Positions 9,193 to 17,031 of a stretch of DNA of 64,000 nt are shown here, piece by piece (within the stretch, counting starts at the first letter, position 1; the number at the start of each line of letters is the position of its first letter). The translations under genes were made by a program, and so were the position numbers. Under the pieces are notes generated by a model. That model searched no databases. It was not told the DNA's origin and saw nothing but the letters and a program-made list of their open reading frames with translations. This stretch comes from Dyadobacter sp. CY312 (GTDB lineage: Bacteria > Bacteroidota > Bacteroidia > Cytophagales > Spirosomataceae). Location: assembly GCF_021390535.1 (NCBI RefSeq), contig NZ_JAJUXG010000018.1, positions 167,181 through 231,180 on the forward strand. The letters are read 5' to 3'.

Positions 9193-10017
9193 ATGTCTCT
9201 ACTCAACAAAGGATTACTATTATGCAGCTTTTTATTCGTTTCGTTTTCACCGGTGCAGGCGCAGTGGAAACTGGTATGGTCCGACGAATTTAACAAGGAC
9301 GGAAAACCCGATCCCGCCAACTGGAAAGCTGAAAAAGGGTTTGTGCGAAATCATGAACAGCAGTGGTATCAGGAAGATAATGCCTATTGTAAAGATGGAA
9401 AACTGATCATAGAAGCAAGACGCGAAGCGATAAAAAATCCAAAATTCGTAGCCAATAGCAACAATTGGAAGGAAAACAGGGAATATTCTGAATATACCTC
9501 AGCCAGCATCATCACACAGGGAAAACAAAGCTGGCAGTACGGCCGGTTTGAAATGAAGGCAAAAATAGACACCCGCCTGGGAATGTGGCCCGCTTTCTGG
9601 ACGTTGGGAAATGAAGGTGAATGGCCTGAAAACGGAGAAATTGATATCATGGAATATTACCGTGGAGATCTCCTGGCTAATACGGTACATGGTTCCATGC
9701 AAAAATGGAAAGGGAATTGGCACACCACCAAGAAGCCAATTTCAGAATTTAACGATCCAAAATGGTCCGAAAAGTTTCATGTGTGGAGAATGGATTGGGA
9801 TGAGAAAAACATCAAACTTTATGTCGACGATATTCTTCTGAGCGATGTAGATCTCGAAAAAACTTACAATGACAAAGACCCGTCAAAAAATCCTTTCCGC
9901 CAGCCACATTACATTTTACTTGGAATGGCCATTGGTGGAGACAACGGCGGCGATCCATCCAAAACCGTTTTTCCTGCAAAATACGAAATAGATTATGTGA
10001 GGATTTACCAGAAGTGA
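9193..10017 (+). CDS. Secreted glycoside hydrolase family 16 endoglucanase
   Basis: Endo-acting beta-glucanase (laminarinase-like, beta-1,3 or mixed-linkage glucan) with a signal peptide (about residues 1-23, ending VQAQ). GH16 features are clear: LVWSDEF at 27-33, the aromatic patch MWPAFWTLGN, and the catalytic signature GEIDIMEY with nucleophile Glu149, Asp151 and acid/base Glu154. The length of 274 residues fits a single catalytic domain without binding modules. Likely periplasmic or secreted. No SusC/D pair is adjacent, so it does not look like part of a compact polysaccharide locus. Glucan specificity is inferred from the family. Confidence 0.93.
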   Translation: MSLLNKGLLLCSFLFVSFSPVQAQWKLVWSDEFNKDGKPDPANWKAEKGFVRNHEQQWYQEDNAYCKDGKLIIEARREAIKNPKFVANSNNWKENREYSEYTSASIITQGKQSWQYGRFEMKAKIDTRLGMWPAFWTLGNEGEWPENGEIDIMEYYRGDLLANTVHGSMQKWKGNWHTTKKPISEFNDPKWSEKFHVWRMDWDEKNIKLYVDDILLSDVDLEKTYNDKDPSKNPFRQPHYILLGMAIGGDNGGDPSKTVFPAKYEIDYVRIYQK

Positions 10018-10162
10018 TAAAGAGAGCTTAAAAGGTGAAAAGCTAAGAAGGAAAGAGATAAAAGAATTTTCACAGAAAGGTATTTTATGCTCTCTGAAAC
10101 TCTATCTTAAACCGCGCGACAGTGTGTTCAAATTGTAACAGGAAGAATTTTTTGTAAAAGGA

Positions 10163-10206
10163 AAAGGTGAAATGAGACTTTAAAAAGTTTCGTTTCACCT
10201 TTTTTG
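10163..10206 (+). terminator. Rho-independent terminator after GH16 gene
   Basis: Inverted repeat AAAAGGTGAAA / TTTCACCTTTT with inner pairing (GACTT / AAGTTTC) followed by TTTTTT. Strong intrinsic terminator appearance. Confidence 0.85.
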
Positions 10207-10387
10207 TTATTTGTGAGCAATTTTACAAATAAGATTTACTTGTTAAGCAATATAATTTGTTAAGAATCAAAAAGATAACCCTCTAAATTCAAACGACTAC
10301 TCCTGATTTGAGGGGCAAAATTGCATCATTGTAAAATCTCCCCCTCAATCATAAGTAGCTCCTCCTCCCATTCACAGAAAAAATCCG

Positions 10388-10395
10388 TAATTTTG
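10388..10395 (+). promoter_or_regulatory. Putative -7 box of ileS promoter
   Basis: TAATTTTG matches the Bacteroidota -7 consensus TAnnTTTG and lies about 95 bp upstream of the ileS ATG, leaving a leader of roughly 85-90 nt. No convincing -33 TTTG was seen at the matching distance. Confidence 0.5.
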
Positions 10396-10489
10396 CACTC
10401 CCAAAAACAAGAAACAGAGGATCTTTGTTATAAAGAAAAGCTAAAAGCCAACCGTATGACGGACCACGCTAACAGCTATAAGCTTATTT

Positions 10490-13400
10490 ATGAAATACAA
10501 CGAATTTAAAAACCTGAGCTATCCACAGATTGCAGACGATGTACTGAAATTCTGGAAGGACAACAAGATATTTGAAGCTTCCGTAGATACACGTGAAGGA
10601 TCACCTTCTTTTACATTTTTTGAAGGACCACCGTCAGCGAACGGAACACCTGGTATTCACCACGTTATGGCTCGTTCGATCAAGGATATTTTCTGCCGTT
10701 ACAAAACTTTACAGGGTTTTCAGGTAAAACGTAAAGGTGGCTGGGATACACACGGACTACCCGTTGAATTGCAGGTTGAAAAAGAACTGGGCATTACCAA
10801 GGATGATATCGGTAAAACCATCTCCATCGCTGATTACAACGAAAAATGCCGACAAACGGTAATGAAATTCACAGATCAATGGAATGATCTTACTGAGAAA
10901 ATGGGATACTGGGTTGACCTGGACGATCCGTACATTACATATAAAAGCGAATACATCGAAAGTTTGTGGAGTTTACTTAAAAAGCTCTACGACAAAGGAT
11001 TGTTATATAAAGGCTACACCATTCAGCCTTACTCTCCGGCGGCAGGAACCGGGCTTTCGAGCCATGAGCTGAACATGCCGGGTACATACAAGGATGTAAA
11101 AGACACCACCATTGTGGCTATGTTTAAGGTAAAAAACCAGGAAACATATCCGGTATTTGCCAATACATCAGGACTTGATATCCGGATTCTTGCGTGGACT
11201 ACCACACCCTGGACTTTGCCTGCAAACTCAGCGCTGACTGTTGGTGCAAACATCAATTATGTACTGGTTAAAACCTTTAATCCATATACCTACGAGCCGG
11301 TTCATGTGGTTCTTGCCAAGGATTTGATCGGAAAATATTTTTCTGACAAATATCAGGATGGCGACTTTGACGGATTTGCCGCAAGTGATAAAAAGCATTT
11401 GCCGTGGTCTGTGGTTTCAGAGTTTAAAGGTAAGGATCTGGAAGGAATTGAGTACGAGCAATTGATGCCTTATATCCAGCCCGAGCTACCTGCATTCAGG
11501 GTTATCGTTGGTGATTTTGTTACAACAGAAGACGGTACGGGTGTGGTACACACCTCCCCTACTTTTGGCGCGGACGATTTCCGGGTGGCGCAAGCCAACG
11601 GGATCCCTTCCATCATGGTGAAAGACGAAACGGGCAAAGAGGTGCCGATCGTGGATCGCCAGGGACGGTTTGTGAAAGAAATCACGGATTATGCAGGTCG
11701 TTTCGTTAAACCTGAATATTATTCTGAGGCTGAGCAGAACGATCCTGAATTCCGTGCTACGGATGTATTGATCGCGATCAGACTGAAAGAGGAAGGCAAA
11801 GCTTTCAAAGTTGAAAAATACGAACACCCTTACCCACATTGCTGGCGTACGGACAAGCCGGTATTGTACTACCCGCTCGACAGCTGGTTTATCAAAACCA
11901 CTGCCGTAAAAGACAAACTGGTAGAATTGAATAAAACCATCACCTGGAAACCGGAAAGTACCGGAACGGGCCGTTTTGGAAACTGGCTGGAAAATCTGGT
12001 TGACTGGAACTTGTCGCGTTCGCGTTACTGGGGAACTCCGTTGCCGATCTGGCGCAGTGAATATGGTGAAGAAAGATGTATTGGTTCTATCGAGGAACTG
12101 AAAGATTTGCTGGAAGAAGCCATCATTTCCGGGCATTTGACACGTGAACAGGCAGCTCATAACTCCGAATATCTGCTCAAATTGCAGCATGGAGATTACG
12201 ATCTGCACCGTCCTTATGTGGATACGATCGTGTTGATATCTCCATCCGGACATGTCATGCACCGTGAGCCGGATCTGATCGACGTATGGTTCGATTCAGG
12301 TGCAATGCCGTATGCACAGTGGCACTATCCATTTGAAAATCAGGAGATATTTAACCAGAGTTACCCAGCCGATTTTATTTCGGAAGGTGTGGATCAGACA
12401 CGTGGTTGGTTCTTTACTTTGCATGCAGTAGCAGGAATGCTGTTTGATTCCGTTGCATTTAAGAATGTCGTTTCAACTGGTTTGGTTTTGGATAAAAACG
12501 GTAATAAGATGTCCAAACGTCTTGGCAATGCCGTTGATCCGTTTGAAACTCTTGGAAAATATGGCCCGGATGCAACGCGCTGGTACATGATCACCAATGC
12601 GGAACCCTGGGATAACCTGAAATTTAATATTGATGGTATTCAGGAAGTACAGCGGAAGTTTTTCGGAACGCTGGTGAATACTTATAATTTCTTTGCACTG
12701 TATGCCAATTTGGATGGTTACAACTTCCATGAGGCTACATCGGTACCGGTTGAACAAAGAACGGAACTGGATCGATGGATTTTGTCCAAACTGAATACGC
12801 TGATCAAAGAAGTGGGCGAACAGTTTGATGACTACAATCCGACAAAAGCAGGCCGTTTGGTACAGGATTTCGTTACGGACCAATTGTCCAACTGGTATAT
12901 CCGCCTGAACCGTCGTCGTTTCTGGAATCCTTCCAGCGAACAAGGATCTGGCCTAACGGAAGATAAAAAAGCAGCTTATGAAACGTTACAACATTGCCTT
13001 GTAACTGTGTCTCAACTGATGTCGCCTATTGCTCCATTCTTTGGAGAATGGTTGTACAAAAGCCTGACGGACGGAATCAGGGATGAAGCGAAGAAGGCCG
13101 ATTCTTTATTGAAATTCGATTCCGTGCATTTGACGCACTGGCCGCTTGTAGAATACCAGGCCATTGACCTGGATCTGGAAGAAGCAATGGAAATGGCTCA
13201 GTCGATCAGTTCGTTGGTACATTCGATTCGTAAAAAACATAAATTAAAAGTACGTCAGCCGCTTTCAAAAGTATTGATCCCGGCATTGACAGAGAAAACC
13301 AGTCGTCAGATCAAACAGGTTTCTGCCATTATTTTGTCAGAAGTGAATGTGAAAGACGTTGATGCGATTAATGACAACGACGGATTTTTCCATAAAAAGG

Positions 13401-13921
13401 CCAAACCTAATTTCAAGGTTCTGGGTCGGAAGTTTGGAAAAGACATGCAGGCAGTTGCTGAAAAGATCAAACTTTGGGACAATACGGAAATAGCTCAACT
13501 GGAAAAAGATGGTCAGTACATGATCATCGATCTTCAACCGGTAGCTGTTATTTTACCCGAAGAAGTGGAAATCTACACGGAGGACGTTCCGGGATGGCTT
13601 GTAGCAAGTGAAAACGGTCTGACTGTTGCGCTTGACATTACCGTTACGGAGGAACTGAGGCTGGAAGGCATTGCCCGTGATTTTGTAAACCGTATTCAGA
13701 ATCTGCGTAAAGACAGTGGATTTGAGGTTACGGATAAAATCAAAATTACGCTTCAAAACAACGATGAGTTGTTGGCAAGTGCAGTTACTGCCAATAAAGA
13801 ATACATCTGCCAGGAAGTACAAGCTCTGGATCTAGATCTGGTTGGCGACTTAAATGGTGCAGCCAGTGAGATCGAAATGGATGAGTTTTTATTGAAGGTG
13901 AAAATTGAGGTGGTTTCGTAA
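10490..13921 (+). CDS. ileS: Isoleucyl-tRNA synthetase, IleRS2 type with GIHH motif
   Basis: Charges tRNA-Ile with isoleucine in the cytoplasm. At 1143 residues it is much longer than the E. coli-type enzyme and fits the eukaryote-like IleRS2 class. The ATP signature, normally HxGH, reads GIHH at residues 55-58, with first and third positions swapped. The second signature is KMSKR at 673-677. The CP1 editing domain carries TSPTFGADDF near residue 360. A tRNA-binding C-terminal half follows. The swapped signature is known from a subset of IleRS2 enzymes that are extremely resistant to mupirocin. Start ATG at 10490; no T-box leader seen. Appears monocistronic. Confidence 0.97.
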   Translation: MKYNEFKNLSYPQIADDVLKFWKDNKIFEASVDTREGSPSFTFFEGPPSANGTPGIHHVMARSIKDIFCRYKTLQGFQVKRKGGWDTHGLPVELQVEKELGITKDDIGKTISIADYNEKCRQTVMKFTDQWNDLTEKMGYWVDLDDPYITYKSEYIESLWSLLKKLYDKGLLYKGYTIQPYSPAAGTGLSSHELNMPGTYKDVKDTTIVAMFKVKNQETYPVFANTSGLDIRILAWTTTPWTLPANSALTVGANINYVLVKTFNPYTYEPVHVVLAKDLIGKYFSDKYQDGDFDGFAASDKKHLPWSVVSEFKGKDLEGIEYEQLMPYIQPELPAFRVIVGDFVTTEDGTGVVHTSPTFGADDFRVAQANGIPSIMVKDETGKEVPIVDRQGRFVKEITDYAGRFVKPEYYSEAEQNDPEFRATDVLIAIRLKEEGKAFKVEKYEHPYPHCWRTDKPVLYYPLDSWFIKTTAVKDKLVELNKTITWKPESTGTGRFGNWLENLVDWNLSRSRYWGTPLPIWRSEYGEERCIGSIEELKDLLEEAIISGHLTREQAAHNSEYLLKLQHGDYDLHRPYVDTIVLISPSGHVMHREPDLIDVWFDSGAMPYAQWHYPFENQEIFNQSYPADFISEGVDQTRGWFFTLHAVAGMLFDSVAFKNVVSTGLVLDKNGNKMSKRLGNAVDPFETLGKYGPDATRWYMITNAEPWDNLKFNIDGIQEVQRKFFGTLVNTYNFFALYANLDGYNFHEATSVPVEQRTELDRWILSKLNTLIKEVGEQFDDYNPTKAGRLVQDFVTDQLSNWYIRLNRRRFWNPSSEQGSGLTEDKKAAYETLQHCLVTVSQLMSPIAPFFGEWLYKSLTDGIRDEAKKADSLLKFDSVHLTHWPLVEYQAIDLDLEEAMEMAQSISSLVHSIRKKHKLKVRQPLSKVLIPALTEKTSRQIKQVSAIILSEVNVKDVDAINDNDGFFHKKAKPNFKVLGRKFGKDMQAVAEKIKLWDNTEIAQLEKDGQYMIIDLQPVAVILPEEVEIYTEDVPGWLVASENGLTVALDITVTEELRLEGIARDFVNRIQNLRKDSGFEVTDKIKITLQNNDELLASAVTANKEYICQEVQALDLDLVGDLNGAASEIEMDEFLLKVKIEVVS

Positions 13922-13931
13922 TGGTTTATTA

Positions 13932-14022
13932 ACACGGAGTTACACAGAGGTAAAAAAGGAGAGCCGCGGAGATAAATTTTCTTCTCTGTGAAACTCTTAT
14001 TAATCTCTGTGAAACTCTGTGT
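13932..14022. repeat. Inverted repeat of the CACAGAG family
   Basis: Left arm ACACGGAGTTACACAGAG (13932-13949) matches the reverse complement of the right arm (14005-14022) at 16 of 18 positions. A further copy of CTCTGTGAAACTCT lies inside at 13984-13997. It shares TTACACAGAGGT with the element at 5753-5876. It fills the gap between ileS and the SDR gene. Confidence 0.75.
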
Positions 14023-14043
14023 CACCTTAAATGTTTAATAACT

Positions 14044-14823
14044 ATGCAACTAAAAAACGCAACAGCTCTTATTACCGGCGGTGCTTCGGGACTTGGAGAA
14101 GCCACAGCCAGATTGTTCCTTTCCGAAGGATCTAATGTTGTTGTTCTGGATGTTAATGAAACTGCTGGTAAAAATTTAGAAAATGAGTTTTCTGGTAAAC
14201 TGAAATTCATCAAAACCAATGTGTCTGATGAAGTAGATGTTAAACTGGCCATTAACTCGGCGCTGGAAATATTCGGTTCAATAAACATTGTGGTGAACTG
14301 TGCGGGCATTGCACCAGTTGGAAAAACTGTTGGAAAAACGGATGGTGTATATGGTCCGCATTCTCTTGAAATTTTTGATAAAACAATCCGTATCAATCTT
14401 ATTGGAACGTTCAATGTAATTCGTTTGGCGGCATTTGCCATGGAGAAAAATGAAGCCAACAGTGAAGGAGAACGTGGCGTGATTATTAATACAGCTTCTG
14501 TGGCGGCGTATGACGGTCAAATTGGTCAGGTTGCTTATGCGGCAAGTAAAGGTGGTATTGTCAGTATGACGCTTCCTATTGCTCGGGATCTTGCCAAATC
14601 AGGCATCCGTGTCATGACCATTGCGCCGGGATTATTTGAAACGCCTTTGATGCTGGGGCTGCCTGAAGAAGCCCGCCTGTCTTTGGGACAGCAGGTGCCG
14701 TTTCCTGCACGACTTGGGAAACCTCATGAATATGCCCTCTTGGCAAAATCCATTGTGGAGAATGTGATGTTAAACGGAGAAGTGATCCGACTGGATGGTG
14801 CGATCAGAATGGGACCAAGATAA
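14044..14823 (+). CDS. SDR, 3-hydroxyacyl-CoA dehydrogenase type 2-like
   Basis: NAD+-dependent classical SDR of 259 residues. Cofactor motif TGGASGLG at 11-18, Asp36 after the second strand (NAD+ preference), CAGIA at 86-90, and catalytic Ser152, Tyr165, Lys169. The stretches APVGKT and PARLGKPHEYA, plus the extended loop around residues 93-110, match HSD10/HADH type II enzymes that oxidise 3-hydroxyacyl-CoA or 2-methyl-3-hydroxybutyryl-CoA in fatty-acid and isoleucine breakdown. The specific reaction is family-based inference. A short unknown ORF begins 4 bp after the stop. Confidence 0.92.
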   Translation: MQLKNATALITGGASGLGEATARLFLSEGSNVVVLDVNETAGKNLENEFSGKLKFIKTNVSDEVDVKLAINSALEIFGSINIVVNCAGIAPVGKTVGKTDGVYGPHSLEIFDKTIRINLIGTFNVIRLAAFAMEKNEANSEGERGVIINTASVAAYDGQIGQVAYAASKGGIVSMTLPIARDLAKSGIRVMTIAPGLFETPLMLGLPEEARLSLGQQVPFPARLGKPHEYALLAKSIVENVMLNGEVIRLDGAIRMGPR

Positions 14824-14827
14824 GAAC

Positions 14828-15220
14828 ATGATAGAAACAGCTCACTCATACAAGACTAAATTTCCCATTTTTCAGTGGTTATTTCTGGCGTTTTTGTCGG
14901 CCGGCCTTGCCAATGGCACATTTCAGTTTCAATCAGTAAGACCTGTTCCGACTGTTGAAAATGTTATCTCAAACAGGTCAAATTTTACAAAGACTGCCGG
15001 AACAATCCGTTACAGCAGCTTTACCAAAAGCCCATATATACCTCAAACGATTCGTTTACAAACAATCAGGCTGGATTCCCTCTCTCAAAAACTAGAAGTA
15101 AGCTCAACAATCTCCTTCCAGCTTTATCCAACCACAAATCATTTTCAGTCCTGCAATAAGTCGGTTTTTACGGCCAGATGTACTACAACTTCTCCTGACG
15201 AAGACCTCATTCATTCCTGA
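14828..15220 (+). CDS. Hypothetical protein with N-terminal hydrophobic segment
   Basis: No family recognised. The 130-residue frame starts at an ATG 4 bp after the SDR stop, so it would be co-transcribed. Residues 13-30 are hydrophobic (FPIFQWLFLAFLSAGLA) and could be a signal or anchor. The rest is rich in Ser/Thr/Gln with two Cys near the end. The frame is closed by a TGA at 15218-15220 but stays open for 36 more codons to a TAA at 15329-15331, four bases before the next small ORF. It may be a genuine small membrane or exported protein or a decayed gene. Confidence 0.4.
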   Translation: MIETAHSYKTKFPIFQWLFLAFLSAGLANGTFQFQSVRPVPTVENVISNRSNFTKTAGTIRYSSFTKSPYIPQTIRLQTIRLDSLSQKLEVSSTISFQLYPTTNHFQSCNKSVFTARCTTTSPDEDLIHS

Positions 15221-15334
15221 GTAAGAGTCATTCCCTATTATCCGTTTGCCTGTTCTGCAACTGAACTGTGCTCCAATTCCAGTGTACTGCACCTGGAACG
15301 TAACGGTATTTCTTACATTTTAAAGGAATAAAAA

Positions 15335-15499
15335 ATGAAGTTAAATTGTGTTTCTCACACCGTTGTAAAATGGCTGAGAAGGTTCGTCATTGCATTCATG
15401 CTGGGCTTTTCCAATGTCCTGAATCAGGAAACCAGAATGATTGACGACACCTTTTTCAAGATTGAACAGACCTCCGAAGATAAGGATGATCAGCAATAG
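15335..15499 (+). CDS. Small hypothetical protein, 54 aa
   Basis: A 54-residue frame with an ATG preceded by AAAGGAA, better spaced than most in this window. It begins with MKLNCVSH, has a short hydrophobic stretch (FVIAFMLGF) next to basic residues, and ends in an acidic tail (SEDKDDQQ). No family recognised. It follows the unknown ORF at 14828 and is convergent with the deoR-type gene. It could be a small membrane-associated peptide; coding status is uncertain. Confidence 0.35.
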   Translation: MKLNCVSHTVVKWLRRFVIAFMLGFSNVLNQETRMIDDTFFKIEQTSEDKDDQQ

Positions 15500-15510
15500 C
15501 AAACCATTCA

Positions 15511-16260
15511 CTAAACCATTTTGATCCCAATTTCACGGTAAATTCTGAATTCTTCCCGTTCGTCCGGCTGATCAGTTACTATTGTTGTAAGCTGGTTAGT
15601 CGGACAAACATAATATGCTTCCGCTGTATCCAACTTTTCCATAGTGGAAAGCGCAACAACTTCACGCGACGATTCGATCATAGCCCTTTTCACTTCACTT
15701 TCTTCAAAATCAGGTCCGGTAACTCCTAGCTCCGCATGAATGCTGCAAATTCCTAAAAGACATACATCAGCCCGAAATTTTCTAAAAAACTGGATGGTTT
15801 CGTTTCCAACCGTAACAAATGAATTTTTCATAAGTCGCCCGCCAGCAAACAGCACTTCTACTTTTTCATGTTCTTCAAGGATGTTGGCAATAGGAAAACT
15901 ATTGGTCACAACTGTTAACCGTATATCTTTTGGCAGCGACTGCGCAATAAGCAATGCTGATGTTCCCCCGTCGAAAATAACGACCTGCCCATCCTGTAAA
16001 AACTGCAATGCCTTCTTTGCAATTATTTGCTTTTGTTCGCTTCCGTAACCAATCCTGTCCCGAAAATGATGCGGTCCCGGAGAATGTGGAACAGCCCCTC
16101 CTCTCACGGATTTCAATAATCCCTGATCGGCCAGCTCTTTTATATCTCTCCTCACAGTGTCCTCTGAAACCTTCAAAAGATCACTCAGCTGCCCCAATTG
16201 CACTTTTTGTTCCTGATTCAGCTGTTCTAAAATCAACTGAAAACGTTCTTCTTTTAGCAT
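15511..16260 (-). CDS. DeoR-family transcriptional regulator
   Basis: DNA-binding regulator of 249 residues from the ATG at 16260; a TTG two codons upstream is less likely. The N-terminal DeoR helix-turn-helix spans about residues 4-58 (QLSDLLKVSEDTVRRDI), and the C-terminal DeoRC sensor domain, which binds a phosphosugar in known members, covers about 75-235, with VFDGGTSALLIA and TNSFPIAN visible. It is divergent from a deoxyribonucleotidase gene. A perfect 16-bp palindrome lies between them and probably is its operator, giving autoregulation plus control of the nucleotidase. The ligand is unknown. Confidence 0.93.
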   Translation of the reverse strand: MLKEERFQLILEQLNQEQKVQLGQLSDLLKVSEDTVRRDIKELADQGLLKSVRGGAVPHSPGPHHFRDRIGYGSEQKQIIAKKALQFLQDGQVVIFDGGTSALLIAQSLPKDIRLTVVTNSFPIANILEEHEKVEVLFAGGRLMKNSFVTVGNETIQFFRKFRADVCLLGICSIHAELGVTGPDFEESEVKRAMIESSREVVALSTMEKLDTAEAYYVCPTNQLTTIVTDQPDEREEFRIYREIGIKMV

Positions 16261-16279
16261 ACTCAAATTCGATATTTTG

Positions 16280-16287
16280 CAAATATA
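16280..16287 (-). promoter_or_regulatory. Putative -7 box of deoR-type gene
   Basis: On the minus strand the sequence reads TATATTTG, matching TAnnTTTG, about 20 bp upstream of the ATG at 16260. Confidence 0.5.
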
Positions 16288-16308
16288 GAAAAATAAAACC
16301 GCAAATTA

Positions 16309-16324
16309 TTGCAATATATTGCAA
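16309..16324. promoter_or_regulatory. 16-bp perfect palindrome, candidate DeoR operator
   Basis: TTGCAATATATTGCAA is a perfect dyad between the divergent deoR-type and nucleotidase genes. Its left TTG falls about 27 bp (centre to centre) before the TACATTTG -7 box of the nucleotidase, that is, on the -33 element. A further TTGCAA core lies at 16278-16283 near the deoR start. Confidence 0.6.
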
Positions 16325-16332
16325 ATTTTAAA

Positions 16333-16340
16333 TACATTTG
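16333..16340 (+). promoter_or_regulatory. Putative -7 box of nucleotidase gene
   Basis: TACATTTG fits TAnnTTTG; it lies 24 bp before the ATG at 16365 and has a suitably placed TTG in the palindrome upstream. Confidence 0.55.
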
Positions 16341-16364
16341 TTGCACAATAAAGCAACACATATC

Positions 16365-16913
16365 ATGAGAAAAACAATAGCTATTGACATGGACAATGTC
16401 ATTGTGGACATTGAAACCAACTGGATCAATTTTTACGAAAAGGAATTTGGAGTGAAGATCAACAAGAAAGATTTATTGGGAAAACCAGAGGACGAAGCCT
16501 TCCCGGATGCCGTTGCGGCACGCAGTTTATTATACAAACCCGGTTTTTTCCGCAACGCACCTGTAATGCCAGGCGCAATTGAAGCATTAACAGAACTCGC
16601 ACAGGACTTCGAGATTTACATTGTGTCAGCAGCGATGGAATTCCCCAATTCATTGGCAGAAAAGTACGACTGGCTCGCCGAACATTGCCCTTTCATTTCA
16701 TGGAGAAACATCATTTTTTGCGGAGATAAAAGCGTTATTGCCACCGATTTCCTGATTGACGATCACTTGAAAAATCTGGATTTTTGTAAGGGAACACCCG
16801 TCCTTTTCACAGCAGGACACAATATCAATGTTACCAGACACCAGAGAGTGAATAACTGGACGGAAGCCGTGGCGTTTATTAAAGGAAGTGTTGCGGTAGA
16901 AGAATTGGCATAA
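16365..16913 (+). CDS. 5'(3')-deoxyribonucleotidase (HAD superfamily)
   Basis: HAD phosphatase of 182 residues that removes phosphate from (deoxy)ribonucleoside monophosphates. Motif I is DMDN (Asp8, Asp10) directly after the start MRKTIAI; motif II is the Ser in YIVSAAMEF near residue 86; the Lys of motif III is likely in the KSV stretch of FCGDKSVI near 124, with the motif IV acids in FLIDDHL near 131-137. An upstream TTG could add nine residues but the ATG at 16365 puts motif I at the usual place. Divergent from a DeoR regulator, which probably controls it. A terminator follows. Confidence 0.9.
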   Translation: MRKTIAIDMDNVIVDIETNWINFYEKEFGVKINKKDLLGKPEDEAFPDAVAARSLLYKPGFFRNAPVMPGAIEALTELAQDFEIYIVSAAMEFPNSLAEKYDWLAEHCPFISWRNIIFCGDKSVIATDFLIDDHLKNLDFCKGTPVLFTAGHNINVTRHQRVNNWTEAVAFIKGSVAVEELA

Positions 16914-16946
16914 ATAAAGGTGATACATGGAAGTGATCACCTTTAT
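16914..16946. terminator. Bidirectional terminator hairpin
   Basis: Perfect 11-bp stem ATAAAGGTGAT / ATCACCTTTAT directly after the nucleotidase stop codon. It lies between convergent genes. T runs are short, so termination strength is uncertain. Confidence 0.65.
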
Positions 16947-17031
16947 CTGACTACCAACACAACGATTACTCAATCCGGTCTTACATTTTCCTATTTACAT
17001 AGGGCATAGTTTAAAATTATTTGAGGTACAA

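Larger units (their letters stand above)
10018..10489. other. Intergenic region between GH16 and ileS
   Basis: About 470 bp. It holds the GH16 terminator (10163-10206) and the ileS -7 box (10388-10395). A short open frame at 10321-10509 overlaps the promoter and has no protein-like features. Nothing else was recognised. Confidence 0.6.

Noticed and set aside
10321..10509. Open frame before ileS as a leader peptide gene
   Set aside because: It overlaps the putative -7 box, has no runs of isoleucine codons and no protein-like features.
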